This document shows positions 51,657-61,434 of a stretch of 64,000 nt of DNA, in pieces. The stretch lies in contig CAMKMD010000004.1 of NCBI GenBank assembly GCA_946413815.1, forward strand, positions 45,788 through 109,787. Direction: 5' to 3'. Source of the stretch: an uncultured Ruminococcus sp. GTDB taxonomy: Bacteria > Bacillota > Clostridia > Oscillospirales > Ruminococcaceae. The notes beneath the pieces are model-generated. The model saw only the letters and a program-made list of their open reading frames with translations. It was not told the origin of the DNA and did no database searches. Made by a program: the position numbers and the translations under genes. Numbering within the stretch: position 1 is the first letter of the stretch; each line of letters opens with the position of its first letter.

Positions 51657-53009
51657 TTATGAAACTATATCGTCATCCGTGAAGGGATCTCCGCACTCAG
51701 CGCAGAACTTAGGCGGGTTGAAGGGATCAGCAGGCTCCCAGCCGCACTTGTCACACTTGTAGAGAGGAGCCCCTGCGGGCTTAGCCTTGCCGCACTCTGA
51801 GCAGAATCTGCCCTTGTTCACTGCACCGCACTCGCAGGTCCAGCCGTCAGCAGTTGCCTTGGGCTTGCCGCAGTTCTCACAGAACTTGCCTGTATTTACA
51901 GCACCGCATACGCAGGTCCAGCTGCCTGCCGGAGCAGCAGCTGCAACAGGTGCAGCAGGTGCAGCGCCGCCTGCAGCAGCAGCCTTCTGATCTGCAGCCA
52001 TCTGGAAGAGGGTGTTAGCATTGAGACCGCCGGCCTGCTGAGCCATGCCCATGCCATAGAATCCCATAGCAGCACCGTTTGCGTTGCTTGCAGCGTTTGT
52101 CATAGCCTCTGCCTGAGCAGTAACCATAGTAGCAGCAGCGTTTGCAGCGTCACGGTTCCAGGAGAGATCTTCATACTTCTTGATCTTGGCCTCATCTTCG
52201 GGGCTGATAGTAACGGAATCGATATTAACGAGGTCAACATCGATACCTCTTCTGTTTCTCCAGAGGTCAACAAGAGCCTTCTGCATTGCCTGAGTGAGTT
52301 CATCCACCTTCATGGGGAGTTCATCATATCTGATTGAGTTGGAGAGGTTTCCGAATCCGGGCTGGAGCTTGCTGAGGAACTCGCTTCTGAGCTGCTCATC
52401 AAGATCGTCATCTGTTCTCTTGAAGAACTGTCCCTCGAAGTTTCCGCATACATTGGCGAAGAAGAGGGAAGGATCATAGATCTTGTATGTATATGTACCG
52501 AAGCACTTTACTCCGATAGTGAAAGGTCTGCCGATGTCACCGGGATCATTGTAAGCAACTCTGAAGGGAACTGGGTTCTTAGTTCCGAACTTGTTGGCAC
52601 GTATCTCCTTGGTATTGAAGTAGTAGATCCTCTGATCCTTGGCGATAACTCCGCCAAACTTCATTCTTTCCCATGTCTCCTTGAAGGTATTCTTGATACC
52701 TGCGCCGAAGCTGCTTGAGAAGAAGCTGGGTGAAGCGGCGCTGTCGTAGGTGTAAACGCCGGGAGTTGTAGCGATCTCGGTAATGATGCCGTTATCGACC
52801 ATGATCATAGCCTGTCCTTCGTTTACAACGATCTTGCTTCCGCTTGAGATAACATTATCGCTGCCTTTGTTTGAACCGCCCTTGTTGTTTTTCTTCTGTC
52901 CCTTTGCCGCCAGTACTTCTGACGGAAGAGCGTCACAGATAAAGTACTCAAGATACTGATCGCTCAGTGTTGTGGAAAAAGAAGAAAGAGCTGCGTAAAT
53001 AAGTCCCAT
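51657..53009 (-). CDS. SPFH-domain (virion core-like) protein with zinc ribbons
   Basis: 450 residues. The SPFH domain spans about 55-290 (VVNEGQAMIMVDNGIITEIATTPGVYTYD, KEIRANKFGTKNPVPFR, YDELPMKVDELTQAMQKAL). A low-complexity Ala/Gly/Met region follows (about 290-365). Then come three CxxC zinc-binding segments: WTCVCGAVNTGKFCENCG, WTCECGAVNKGRFCSECG, and a rubredoxin-like YKCDKCGWEP...FCAECG. This is the YdjI-like group seen in many Firmicutes, often near phage-shock or membrane-stress genes. Cytoplasmic, membrane-associated scaffold by family. Confidence 0.9.
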   Translation of the reverse strand: MGLIYAALSSFSTTLSDQYLEYFICDALPSEVLAAKGQKKNNKGGSNKGSDNVISSGSKIVVNEGQAMIMVDNGIITEIATTPGVYTYDSAASPSFFSSSFGAGIKNTFKETWERMKFGGVIAKDQRIYYFNTKEIRANKFGTKNPVPFRVAYNDPGDIGRPFTIGVKCFGTYTYKIYDPSLFFANVCGNFEGQFFKRTDDDLDEQLRSEFLSKLQPGFGNLSNSIRYDELPMKVDELTQAMQKALVDLWRNRRGIDVDLVNIDSVTISPEDEAKIKKYEDLSWNRDAANAAATMVTAQAEAMTNAASNANGAAMGFYGMGMAQQAGGLNANTLFQMAADQKAAAAGGAAPAAPVAAAAPAGSWTCVCGAVNTGKFCENCGKPKATADGWTCECGAVNKGRFCSECGKAKPAGAPLYKCDKCGWEPADPFNPPKFCAECGDPFTDDDIVS

Positions 53010-53173
53010 AGTTATTAACTCCTTTCGGGAAATAATATACAGAAAATAATTATTGGTTTATAGCCAAAAATATTATAACATATTTGTACAGAAAATGCAC
53101 TACCTTTTTCCCCTCTTTTATATATTTTTATATTTTAACTTATATATCCGTGCGGATCTTTACTTATAAATAT

Positions 53174-53220
53174 AATGACCGCTTACCATCCCGCGGTGAT
53201 ACGGGGCGGATGCGGTCATT
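53174..53220 (-). terminator. Terminator-like hairpin after the GH5 gene
   Basis: AATGACCGC and GCGGTCATT enclose an inner CATCC/GGATG and CCCG/CGGG structure. It lies downstream of the GH5 stop at 53262. Bases 53010-53173 show only A+T-rich sequence. Confidence 0.7.
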
Positions 53221-53261
53221 GAATTAATTGTATCCTGTGATGATTGAGAGGGTGTAAGTGC

Positions 53262-54215
53262 TCAGAGATATCTGAGCAGATCGGAGCGAACCCGGTCGAG
53301 GTGTCTGTCTGTAAGGCCAAAATCCATCTCCTTGTAGCTCCATGCGCATCTTCCGATGCCGTGCTTTTCAAATACTGAGTTTATATCCCTGTACCAGGCG
53401 ATAGTATCTTCGGGGCTGACTTTATCGATGATACCGAATTCTCCGCAGTAGAGCTGTGCACCATGAGATTTTGCCTTGGCGATGGCGGAAGCAAAGAAGT
53501 CCTCGAAGAATTCAGGGGAGCATCCGCTTTCAGCGTAGGAGATCCTTGCGCCCGGATCTATGCGGTCTGTCCAGTAAGCGCCCTGATGAGTGAATCTGAG
53601 AGGGTCATAGCAGTGGAAATTATATACCACCTTATCATCATAGGGAGCATCGAGGAACTGAACTGTTTCTGCGCTGTTGTTCTCATAGCTGCCGACAAGT
53701 ATGAGTGTATCGGGAGCGTATTTTCTGATCCTCGGGATCACTTCCTTAACAACTTTGTTCCATACAGTTATGTAGCTCTCTTCGGTGATCTCGTTGAGAA
53801 GCTCGAAGGCCACTGAATCATGGTACTGACCGAAGTGCTTTGCGATCTCCTCCCAGAGACGGCAGAAACGCTCCTGATACTCAGGACTGTCGAAGAATCC
53901 AGATTCGCTCTCGCCGTAGGAATCGAAGGAGAAGCCGGCTGTCTTATGGAGGTCGAGGACTGTATTGAGATCATATTTACGGCATACCCTGACAGCATTA
54001 GCGAGTCTCTCAAACCCTGTCTCGTTATAGCTGCCGTCATCATTTTCGAGGATATTGTAGTCAAAGGGGATGCGTACATGATCTGCACCCCATGAAGCTA
54101 TTACCTCTATATCCTTTTCCGTGATGAAGCCGTTCAGCCGCTCGTCACTGTAATCACACTGTGAGAGCCAGCCGCCGAGGTTCACGCCTTTGTAGAAGCC
54201 TAATTCTTTAAGCAT
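53262..54215 (-). CDS. GH5-family glycoside hydrolase without signal peptide
   Basis: 317 residues, close to a bare GH5 catalytic domain. NLGGWLSQC, GADHVRIPFDY, LHKTAGFSF, the acid/base Glu in FELLNEI near residue 140, FHCYDPLRFTHQG, and the nucleophile Glu in LYCGEFG near residue 255 are all present. It has no signal peptide, linker or dockerin, so it should act in the cytoplasm on imported oligosaccharides, unlike its secreted neighbours. Cello-, manno- or beta-glucan-oligosaccharides are all possible. GAGGTG precedes the ATG. Confidence 0.9.
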   Translation of the reverse strand: MLKELGFYKGVNLGGWLSQCDYSDERLNGFITEKDIEVIASWGADHVRIPFDYNILENDDGSYNETGFERLANAVRVCRKYDLNTVLDLHKTAGFSFDSYGESESGFFDSPEYQERFCRLWEEIAKHFGQYHDSVAFELLNEITEESYITVWNKVVKEVIPRIRKYAPDTLILVGSYENNSAETVQFLDAPYDDKVVYNFHCYDPLRFTHQGAYWTDRIDPGARISYAESGCSPEFFEDFFASAIAKAKSHGAQLYCGEFGIIDKVSPEDTIAWYRDINSVFEKHGIGRCAWSYKEMDFGLTDRHLDRVRSDLLRYL

Positions 54216-54250
54216 TTTATCACCTCAATGATAGATCTTTCAATTCAGCG

Positions 54251-54287
54251 ATTCAGGCGCATAGGATTTGGACCTGTGCGCCTGAAT
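54251..54287 (-). terminator. Hairpin between the GH16 and GH5 genes
   Basis: ATTCAGGCGCA and TGCGCCTGAAT form a perfect 11-bp stem with a 15-base loop. No T-run follows on the minus strand, so it may be a partial terminator or a processing site between co-oriented genes. Confidence 0.6.
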
Positions 54288-54331
54288 GCTCGGGGGGTAA
54301 AAATCAATTATAAGGAATATAACTTAACTGA

Positions 54332-57124
54332 TCACTGTTTGTTGAATGTAACCCACTGGTAGTGCGCCTCAAGAGGAGTCCTGCCGTCATAGTGGTTGAG
54401 CCATTCATCAACGCCTGTACCGGGCCATGTGTTCATCATGATACGGCCGGGTGTCTGCGGGATATTCTGATTTGCAGTGTATACGGGCTTGCCGTCAACA
54501 TACCAGGTGATATGGTCGCGCTGCCAGTCGAAGCCATAGGTGTGGAAGCCCTGTGAAGCATCGAATCCGAGGTCATACATGAACTCATGATTGCCCTGAC
54601 CGTTGGTGTAGTAGTTGAACTGTACCTTTGTGGTATCCTTGCCGAGGACTTCGATATCGATCTCGTCCCAGGGGTTGTTCTCGGACTCGCCTGTATAGGT
54701 GAAGAAGGAAGATACAACGCCGGGATTCTTGATAGCCTGCATAGAGGTCTCGTAGTAACCGAAGCCGTAGTGGTCAGTAGTTCTGTACTCGCCGCCGGTG
54801 TAGTTGTACTTGCCGGAGTAATCCTTGTCGATCTTCAGGGTGAGCATACCGTTGTTGATTGTAGCATTGTTCTCGACCCAGCCGCAGTCGAAGGGATTTC
54901 CGTTTGTCCATCCGTCTGAAGCGAAGAAGAGGGGAGTCTTGCCTTTGCGGAAGTCTGCTACAGCTGTAGCATTTGAATTCATTGCTGTGCCGTAGTCAGT
55001 TATGCCGTTATTGGAGGCGGGCTGCTGAGGATTCTGCTGCTGTCCGCCGGGGTTCTGCTGCTGTCCCCAGGGATTCTGCTGCTCCCATGGGTTCTGCTGC
55101 TGCTGACCGCCCTGCTGGCCGCTCTTGGATGAAGGATCAAAGGTTACCCACTGGTAGTGTGCCTCAAGAGGAGTCCTGCCGTCATAGTGGTTGAGCCATT
55201 CATCAACGCCTGTGCCGGGCCATGTGTTCATCATGATACGGCCGGGAGTCTTCGGGATGTTGGTGTTGGCAGTGTAAGCCTGCTTGCCGTCAACGTACCA
55301 TGTGATATGGTCGGGCTGCCAGTCAAAGCCGTAGGTATGGAAGCCTTCGGAAGCATCGAATCCGAGATCATACATGAACTCGTGATTGCCCTGTCCGTTG
55401 GTGTAGTAGTTGAACTGTACCTTTGTGGTATCCTTGCCGAGAACCTCGATATCGATCTCGTCCCAGGGATTATCCTCGGACTCGCCTGTGTAGGTGAAGA
55501 AGGAAGATACAACGCCGGGATTCTTGATAGCCTGCATAGAGGTCTCGTAGTAACCGTAAGCGTAGTGATCGGAGGTTCTGTACTCGCCGCCGGTGTAGTT
55601 ATACTTGCCTGAGTAATCCTTGTCGATCTTCAGTGTGAGCATACCGTTGCCGATAGTGGCATTGTTCTCTGTCCAGCCGCAGTCGAAGGGATTTCCGTTT
55701 GTCCATCCGTCTGAAGCAAAGAACAGGGGAGTTGTTCCCTTGCGGAAATCTGCGATAGTTGCAGCACTTGAGTTCATAGGTGTGCCGTAATCCTTGATGC
55801 TGCCGCTCTGCTGCTGTTCCCAGGGATTCTGCTGAGGGGGCTGCGTAGGCGGCTGAGTCGGAGGCTCTGTAGGAGCAACATAAGGCGGCTGTGTGGGCTG
55901 CTGCTGTTCCCAGGGATTCTGCTGCTGCCACGGATTCTGCTGCTGACCGCCCTGCTGGCCGTTCTTGCCGGAGGAATCGAATGTAACCCACTGGTAGTGA
56001 GCCTCGATAGGAGTTCTTCCGTCATAGTGGTTAAGCCAGTCATCAACGCCTGTACCTGGCCATGTATTCATCATGATACGGCCGGGAGTCTTCGGGATGT
56101 TGGTGTTAGCTGTATAAGCCTGCTTGCCGTCAACATACCATGTGATATGGTCGGGCTGCCAGTCAAAGCCGTAGGTATGGAAGCCTTCGGAAGCATCGAA
56201 TCCGAGATCATACATGAACTCGTGATTGCCCTGTCCGTTGGTGTAGTAGTTGAACTGTACCTTTGTGGTATCCTTGCCGAGAACCTCGATATCGATCTCG
56301 TCCCAGGGATTATCCTCGGACTCGCCTGTGTAGGTGAAGAAGGAAGATACAACGCCGGGATTCTTGATAGCCTGCATAGAGGTCTCGTAGTAACCGTAAG
56401 CGTAGTGATCGGAGGTTCTGTACTCGCCGCCGGTGTAGTTATACTTGCCTGAGTAATCCTTGTCGATCTTCAGTGTGAGCATACCGTTGCCGATAGTGGC
56501 ATTGTTCTCTGTCCAGCCGCAGTCGAAGGGATTTCCGTTTGTCCATCCGTCAGAAGCGAAGAACTTGGGAGTTGTACCCTTGCGGAAATCTGCTACCATA
56601 GTAGCATTGGAATTCATGGCTGTGCCGTAGTCCTTTATGCCGTTGTTGCTCTGCTGAGGAGGCTGAGTGGGCGGCTGGGTAGGAGGCTCAGTCTGCGGCT
56701 GTACATAAGGCTGAGTAGGCGGCTGAGTTGCGGGCTGTGCCGGCTGTCCCTGTGAGTAAGACTCAGGAAGAACTGTCACAACGCCTGCATCGAATTTCTG
56801 TATCGAGATGGCGTCAGAGCCTGTGATGCCGTCGCCGTTCATATAAACGTCAGCATTCCTCAGGCCATCAGCGCTGAGTGAGTATTTTGTCTGGTTGGCT
56901 ACATACTGCAGGATTGCAACTGCGTCTGCAACGTTAACGCGGCTGTCGCAGTTGGCGTCGCCCCAAACATCGCTTGCTCCCACGGGATTAACGATACTGC
57001 CAGCTGAGGAAAGATCAATTGAGATGTTTCCTGCTGAAGCGGGTAAAGCGACGGAACCAAATGCGGTCATCACTGATAATGCAGCGGTTGCTGCCGTGAT
57101 GCGCCTGAAATTATTCTTTTTCAT
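54332..57124 (-). CDS. Secreted dockerin protein with three tandem GH16 beta-glucanase domains
   Basis: 930 residues. Signal peptide (to about 31); an N-terminal dockerin ([19 protein letters not shown] and [15 protein letters not shown]); a Gln/Pro/Thr linker; GH16 domains at about 163-385, 446-665 and 711-930, separated by Gln/Asn/Pro/Trp-rich linkers (NPWEQQ repeats). Each catalytic domain has DEIDIEVLG, with nucleophile and acid/base Glu, FHTYGFDWQ and [12 protein letters not shown], matching bacterial lichenases (beta-1,3-1,4-glucanases). The start at 57124 has GAAAGGGG upstream. The first two domains are almost identical in protein and share a long identical DNA stretch. Confidence 0.93.
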   Translation of the reverse strand: MKKNNFRRITAATAALSVMTAFGSVALPASAGNISIDLSSAGSIVNPVGASDVWGDANCDSRVNVADAVAILQYVANQTKYSLSADGLRNADVYMNGDGITGSDAISIQKFDAGVVTVLPESYSQGQPAQPATQPPTQPYVQPQTEPPTQPPTQPPQQSNNGIKDYGTAMNSNATMVADFRKGTTPKFFASDGWTNGNPFDCGWTENNATIGNGMLTLKIDKDYSGKYNYTGGEYRTSDHYAYGYYETSMQAIKNPGVVSSFFTYTGESEDNPWDEIDIEVLGKDTTKVQFNYYTNGQGNHEFMYDLGFDASEGFHTYGFDWQPDHITWYVDGKQAYTANTNIPKTPGRIMMNTWPGTGVDDWLNHYDGRTPIEAHYQWVTFDSSGKNGQQGGQQQNPWQQQNPWEQQQPTQPPYVAPTEPPTQPPTQPPQQNPWEQQQSGSIKDYGTPMNSSAATIADFRKGTTPLFFASDGWTNGNPFDCGWTENNATIGNGMLTLKIDKDYSGKYNYTGGEYRTSDHYAYGYYETSMQAIKNPGVVSSFFTYTGESEDNPWDEIDIEVLGKDTTKVQFNYYTNGQGNHEFMYDLGFDASEGFHTYGFDWQPDHITWYVDGKQAYTANTNIPKTPGRIMMNTWPGTGVDEWLNHYDGRTPLEAHYQWVTFDPSSKSGQQGGQQQQNPWEQQNPWGQQQNPGGQQQNPQQPASNNGITDYGTAMNSNATAVADFRKGKTPLFFASDGWTNGNPFDCGWVENNATINNGMLTLKIDKDYSGKYNYTGGEYRTTDHYGFGYYETSMQAIKNPGVVSSFFTYTGESENNPWDEIDIEVLGKDTTKVQFNYYTNGQGNHEFMYDLGFDASQGFHTYGFDWQRDHITWYVDGKPVYTANQNIPQTPGRIMMNTWPGTGVDEWLNHYDGRTPLEAHYQWVTFNKQ
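55296..55711 (-). repeat. Direct repeat copy B within the GH16 gene
   Basis: About 416 bp identical, as read by eye, to 56136-56551, at an offset of exactly 840 bp. It encodes most of GH16 domain 2. Identity ends at single-base differences at 55295 and 55712. Confidence 0.88.
56136..56551 (-). repeat. Direct repeat copy A within the GH16 gene
   Basis: Partner of 55296-55711; encodes most of GH16 domain 1. The third domain (near 54356-54960) is diverged by comparison, so these two were duplicated or homogenised recently. Confidence 0.88.
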
Positions 57125-57231
57125 ATTATCGGCCCCTTTCGGTCTGAAATCAGCGGATATTCGTAACGTGCACCATACGTAATCTTGTATCTTCATTGTA
57201 GCTCGAAATTTGTTAAAAATCTACAAACAAA

Positions 57232-57247
57232 ATGATAATATTATCAT
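57232..57247. promoter_or_regulatory. 16-bp A+T-rich palindrome upstream of the GH16 gene
   Basis: ATGATAATATTATCAT is self-complementary and lies about 110 bases upstream of the GH16 start, between it and the AraC gene's terminator. A regulator site is possible, but A+T-rich palindromes arise easily by chance. Confidence 0.4.
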
Positions 57248-57265
57248 ATTCATGATGTATGAGAA

Positions 57266-57294
57266 AAGCCCTCTGACACTTGGTCAAAGGGCTT
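57266..57294 (-). terminator. Terminator overlapping the end of the AraC gene
   Basis: AAGCCCT-TGAC and GTCA-AGGGCTT pair around a 5-base loop; on the minus strand TTTTC follows. The stem includes the last codons and stop of the regulator gene. Confidence 0.8.
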
Positions 57295-58042
57295 CGTCTT
57301 CGTTTTTTAGGCCATGGAGCTTGTATCTCTTCTTATATTCTTTAGGGGTCACTCCGATGTATTTTTTAAAAACGGTGATAAAATGACTTTGCGAGCTGAA
57401 ACAGAAAAGGTTGCTTATCTCAAGGTCGGTGTACTCTGAGAAGAGGAGCAACTTTGCCGCCTCTTCAGCCTTTGCCTTGCTGATGTAGGAGCTGAATGGG
57501 ATGCCGGTCTCAGCCTTGAATATACGTGAGAGATGTGCCGGGCTGATCTGCAGATAATCTGCGGCGTCGTTGATCATGATCCTGCTGTGCAGATGATCGC
57601 TGATGTAGTCGAGGGCTTTGACTACCTGCTTGGAGTAGATGCCGCTGTTGAGGACGCGGCGCATATTCCTTGTGTAGTTTTCTATCATCTCGGTGTGCAC
57701 TGCATGGACCTCGGCTTCGGTCTTACATTTGTCCGCCTTCATTATGTAGATGTCACTAAGGTTGTATGATTCCTCGGGAGTCATACCGCTGTTGACACAG
57801 AAGCGGGCTATCAGTGCAGTTGATATGACATAGTGGTATTTGAGGTTTCTCAGAGGATCCTCGCTGAGTATGCCGTATCCTTCGCTGCACAGAGGGGTAG
57901 AGAAGACCTTTACAAGTTCGATGTTGCCGGAACAGATGCTGTCGTAGAAGGCTATCTCCCTGTCGAATGAGGCGTGCTCGAAGTCCTCTTCACGCTGTGA
58001 GAAGAGATGCTCAGCTACAAACTTTTCGGAATGGTCATTCAT
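57284..58042 (-). CDS. AraC-family transcriptional regulator
   Basis: 252 residues. The C-terminal ~100 residues are two AraC helix-turn-helices: IMINDAADYLQISPAHLSRIFKAETGIPFSSYI and EISNLFCFSSQSHFITVFKKYIGVTPKEYKKRY. The N-terminal ~140 residues are a helical domain also seen in other Clostridial AraC proteins (TPEESYNLSDIYIMKAD); its ligand is unknown. It is divergent from the GH43-CE1 gene, so control of xylan-degradation genes is a reasonable inference. The start at 58042 has GCAGGTGG upstream. Confidence 0.9.
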   Translation of the reverse strand: MNDHSEKFVAEHLFSQREEDFEHASFDREIAFYDSICSGNIELVKVFSTPLCSEGYGILSEDPLRNLKYHYVISTALIARFCVNSGMTPEESYNLSDIYIMKADKCKTEAEVHAVHTEMIENYTRNMRRVLNSGIYSKQVVKALDYISDHLHSRIMINDAADYLQISPAHLSRIFKAETGIPFSSYISKAKAEEAAKLLLFSEYTDLEISNLFCFSSQSHFITVFKKYIGVTPKEYKKRYKLHGLKNEDEAL

Positions 58043-58077
58043 ATTCTGCCACCTGCTTTCGTTGTTGTATTTACTAC

Positions 58078-58106
58078 ATTGTATCATTAATATTCATGAA
58101 AGTCAA
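58078..58106 (-). promoter_or_regulatory. Promoter of the AraC gene
   Basis: Reading the minus strand: TTGACT, a 17-base spacer, TACAAT. Confidence 0.7.
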
Positions 58107-58370
58107 GATAAACAGTGCATTATTCTGCCAGATTCTGCGATATAGCAACTTTTGACTACAAATTCGCATATATGTACGTACCAATTATATAGACTAAATG
58201 ACATATTTGTCTGTCAAAAAGAGCTTTAGTGGTCAATAATTGCTATACTTTAGGTTATTTTCTACATTTTTTGTACCGAATATTCAGAATGTGGGTTGTT
58301 AATGACGAACTCATTTGTTAATATAAAGTTAACAGGAATTGGTTTTCTATATATAGAAGGAGGAATTGTA
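58107..58370. other. Divergent control region between AraC gene and GH43-CE1 gene
   Basis: A+T-rich. A TATACT -10 candidate at about 58242-58247 on the plus strand lacks a good -35 box, as expected for an activator-dependent promoter. GACTA-x-AAAT-like half-sites occur near 58152 and 58192 but are not exact. AGAAGGAGG at 58355-58363 is the ribosome binding site. Confidence 0.45.
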
Positions 58371-61358
58371 ATGACAAAGAAAAAAATTATAATTACTGCC
58401 TTAACTGCTCTGCTCTCGTGTTCGGCAATGGGGTTTGCCGTACCGCAGACTGCAAAGGCGGATAATCCGGCTATCCAGACGATCTATTCTACAGATCCGG
58501 CACCTATGGTATACGGCGACACAGTCTATCTGTACACCGGTCGCGATAAGGATGGCTCCACTAACTACTATATGCCGGACTGGCACTGCTTCTCCTCACA
58601 GGATATGCAGAACTGGACAGACCACGGCACTATCCTCTCCTGGGACAGCTTCACATGGGGCAAAGAGGATTCTGCATGGGCTGCGCAGTGCATCGAGAGA
58701 AACGGCAAGTTCTATTACTACGTTACCCTCAACTGCAGTGACGGAAGAGGACGAGGCATAGGAGTAGCTGTTGCGGATTCTCCCACCGGCCCCTTCAAGG
58801 ATGCCCTCGGCAAGCCTCTGTGCGGTCCTGACTGGGCTTACATCGATCCTACTGTATTTATTGATGATGACGGACAGGCATGGCTGATGTTCGGAAACCC
58901 CACCTGCTACTATGTGAAGCTCAACGAAGACATGATCTCCCTTGACGGTCAGATCAATCATTTTGAGATGAATAAGAATACCTTCGGCCCGAGCAACAAG
59001 GCATCGTCCTACGGCGAAGGCCCCTGGTTCTATAAGAGAAATGATCTTTACTATCTCGTATTCGCTGCATTCTACGGCAATGACGGCGGTGAGAGCCTTG
59101 GCTACTCCACTGCTCCGTCGCCCACAGGCCCATGGACATACGGCGGACAGGTCATGAAGACACATAACTGTTTTACCAATCATCCCGGAGTCATTGACTT
59201 CAAAGGCAAGTCCTATCTTTTCTACCACGATGCAAGCCTACCCGGTGGCGGCAGCTTCACAAGAAGCGTCTGCATCGATGAGTTCCAGTACGGCGCAGAC
59301 GGTTCCATACCGACTATTTCTCCCTCGAAGTCAGGCCCTGCCCAGATCAAGCCCTTCAATCCTTTCCGAAAGGTAGAGGCAGAGACCATGTGCTGGAGCT
59401 CGGGCGTAAAGACTGAGGCCTGCAGCGAAGGCGGTCTTAACCTCAGCATGATAGAGGACGGCGACTATGTCAAGATCAAGGGCGTGGACTTCGGCTCAGG
59501 CGCAAACAAGTTTACAGCAAGCGTTGCATCTGCCGAGAACGGCGGTATGATCGAGCTCCATACAGAGAGTCCGAAGGGTCCGATAGTCGGCACCTGCCGC
59601 GTATCCGGAACAGGCGGCTGGCAGAACTGGGAAGAGGTCTCAGGTGATGTAAATGTCAGCGGAACCGAGGATCTCTATATCGTATTCAAGGGCGACAGCG
59701 GCTATCTTCTGAACGTTGACTGGTGGAAGTTCTCCGGCGACGGTGCAGCTGAGATCGGCGGCGATGCCCCCGAAACTACACAGGCTCCCACAGCTGCACC
59801 TGTTACAAGTGCTCCTGTTGAGGGTGAGATCTTCCGCCACACATTCGAGAGCGGAGCAAACGGCTGGACCAACAGATTCGGCGCAGATGTTGCTGTCTCC
59901 TCCGGTGCAGCATTCAGCGGTTCAAAGTCTCTTGCAGTTACAGACAGGACCGATGCCTACACAGGCGCAGCGCTTGAACTCGGTTCACAGTTCAAGGCAG
60001 GTCAGGAATACAGCTTCAGCGCAAACGTAATGTATCCTACCGGCGCTGATACAGTAAAATTCCATTTCACACTCTCCTATGAGGGCTCGGACGGCGAGAC
60101 CTATTATGAGAAGATAGCTTCCGGCGACCTCATGAAGGGCAAGTGGACTCAGCTTGCAAACACGAATTTCAAGCTTCCCGCAGGCGCTTCAAATATGCAG
60201 ATCTACGTTGAGACTGACAAGGGCACCTGTGACTTCTATATTGATGAAGTTGTTGCTGCATCAGCAGGAACGGTCATCGAGGGTGCTCCGAAGGCACTCC
60301 ATTTCGGCCCCGGCGATGTAAACTGCGATGGTTTCATTGATGCCTTTGATGTGGCATTTGCACGTCAGGGAATGATCAAGGGATTCTCCAATGCAAATTT
60401 CGAGAAGGGCGCAGATGCTGACAGAAGCACAAAGGTAGAGATCAACGATCTGGTTCTCATTCAGGAGTTCGCACTGGGCAAGATCAGGGAGTTCCCGGAC
60501 AATGCTCCCGAGCCTCCCAAGTCTGAATTCAATTATAATGCAAACCTTCAGTACTACGAGAACGGTGATTATCTGAAACCGGCAGCACAGCAGGGCAGGA
60601 TAATCAAGGAGAACTACTCCGGTATCAACGGCAACAAGTCCATGAACGTCTACCTCCCGTATGGTTATGACGAGAGCAAGAAGTACAATATCTTCTATCT
60701 CATGCACGGCGGAAGCGAGAACGAGAATACCATATTCTCCAATGATGTCAAGATGAATATCATCCTGGACAATATGATAATGAACGGTGAACTTGAGCCT
60801 ATGATCGTTGTTACACCTACATTCAACGGCTGTCCTGACGGCGCAGGTGATGTATGGAACGAGATGCGTCAGACTATCATACCGTATATCGAGAAGAAGT
60901 ACTCCACATACGCAGAGGGCGATGTATCCATCGATAACCTCAAGGCAACAAGATATCACCGTGCATACGGCGGATTCTCAATGGGCGGCGGTTCCACATG
61001 GAATATGCTCATCAACAACCTGGATATCTGCGCATACTATATGCCTCTGTCCGGTCACTGCTGGGGCGGCTTATCCGCTATCCAGAGCGCGATTGACAAA
61101 TCCGGATTCAGCCCGAGAGAATACTTCATCCTTGCCGCAACGGGAGACGAGGATCTTGCATACAACAATATGCTCGGCCTTATCAATCCCATGAAGGAGG
61201 ATACCAAGCACTTCACCTATACCTCTGATTTCTCAAAGGGCAACTTCTACTTCCTTGTTGCACGTTCAGAAGGCAACAACAAGAAGACACACTGGTGGGG
61301 CTTCGTAAGATGGTACATCATGGATGCACTTCCTTACTTCTTCCACGAGGGTACATGA
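58371..61358 (+). CDS. Secreted GH43/CBM6/CBM22-like/dockerin/CE1 feruloyl esterase
   Basis: 995 residues. Signal peptide; GH43 (about 33-330) with STDPAPMVYGD (base Asp region), AYIDPTVFIDDDG and SYGEGPWFYKR (acid Glu); CBM6 (VEAETMCWSSG...LNVDWWKFSG, about 335-460); a Pro/Thr linker; a CBM22-like domain (FRHTFESGANGWTNRFG, about 490-640); an internal dockerin (PGDVNCDGFIDAFD and ADADRSTKVEIND); and a CE1 esterase (about 720-995) with nucleophile Ser in YGGFSMGGGS and a late His in KKTHWWGFV. It should remove arabinose or xylose side chains and ferulate from arabinoxylan. Confidence 0.92.
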   Translation: MTKKKIIITALTALLSCSAMGFAVPQTAKADNPAIQTIYSTDPAPMVYGDTVYLYTGRDKDGSTNYYMPDWHCFSSQDMQNWTDHGTILSWDSFTWGKEDSAWAAQCIERNGKFYYYVTLNCSDGRGRGIGVAVADSPTGPFKDALGKPLCGPDWAYIDPTVFIDDDGQAWLMFGNPTCYYVKLNEDMISLDGQINHFEMNKNTFGPSNKASSYGEGPWFYKRNDLYYLVFAAFYGNDGGESLGYSTAPSPTGPWTYGGQVMKTHNCFTNHPGVIDFKGKSYLFYHDASLPGGGSFTRSVCIDEFQYGADGSIPTISPSKSGPAQIKPFNPFRKVEAETMCWSSGVKTEACSEGGLNLSMIEDGDYVKIKGVDFGSGANKFTASVASAENGGMIELHTESPKGPIVGTCRVSGTGGWQNWEEVSGDVNVSGTEDLYIVFKGDSGYLLNVDWWKFSGDGAAEIGGDAPETTQAPTAAPVTSAPVEGEIFRHTFESGANGWTNRFGADVAVSSGAAFSGSKSLAVTDRTDAYTGAALELGSQFKAGQEYSFSANVMYPTGADTVKFHFTLSYEGSDGETYYEKIASGDLMKGKWTQLANTNFKLPAGASNMQIYVETDKGTCDFYIDEVVAASAGTVIEGAPKALHFGPGDVNCDGFIDAFDVAFARQGMIKGFSNANFEKGADADRSTKVEINDLVLIQEFALGKIREFPDNAPEPPKSEFNYNANLQYYENGDYLKPAAQQGRIIKENYSGINGNKSMNVYLPYGYDESKKYNIFYLMHGGSENENTIFSNDVKMNIILDNMIMNGELEPMIVVTPTFNGCPDGAGDVWNEMRQTIIPYIEKKYSTYAEGDVSIDNLKATRYHRAYGGFSMGGGSTWNMLINNLDICAYYMPLSGHCWGGLSAIQSAIDKSGFSPREYFILAATGDEDLAYNNMLGLINPMKEDTKHFTYTSDFSKGNFYFLVARSEGNNKKTHWWGFVRWYIMDALPYFFHEGT

Positions 61359-61390
61359 TCAAACGACAGGGAAAAATATCATGATATAGC

Positions 61391-61424
61391 AAAGGCACTT
61401 CCGGAGGATCCCGGAAGTGCCTTT
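61391..61424. terminator. Bidirectional terminator
   Basis: AAAGGCACTTCCGG and CCGGAAGTGCCTTT form a 14-bp stem with a 6-base loop between convergent genes. Confidence 0.92.
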
Positions 61425-61434
61425 CACTATGTAT

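Noticed and set aside
55296..56551. CRISPR array or tandem satellite
   Set aside because: The repeats are 416 bp long, in frame and coding for GH16 domains; no short spaced repeats occur here or elsewhere in the window.
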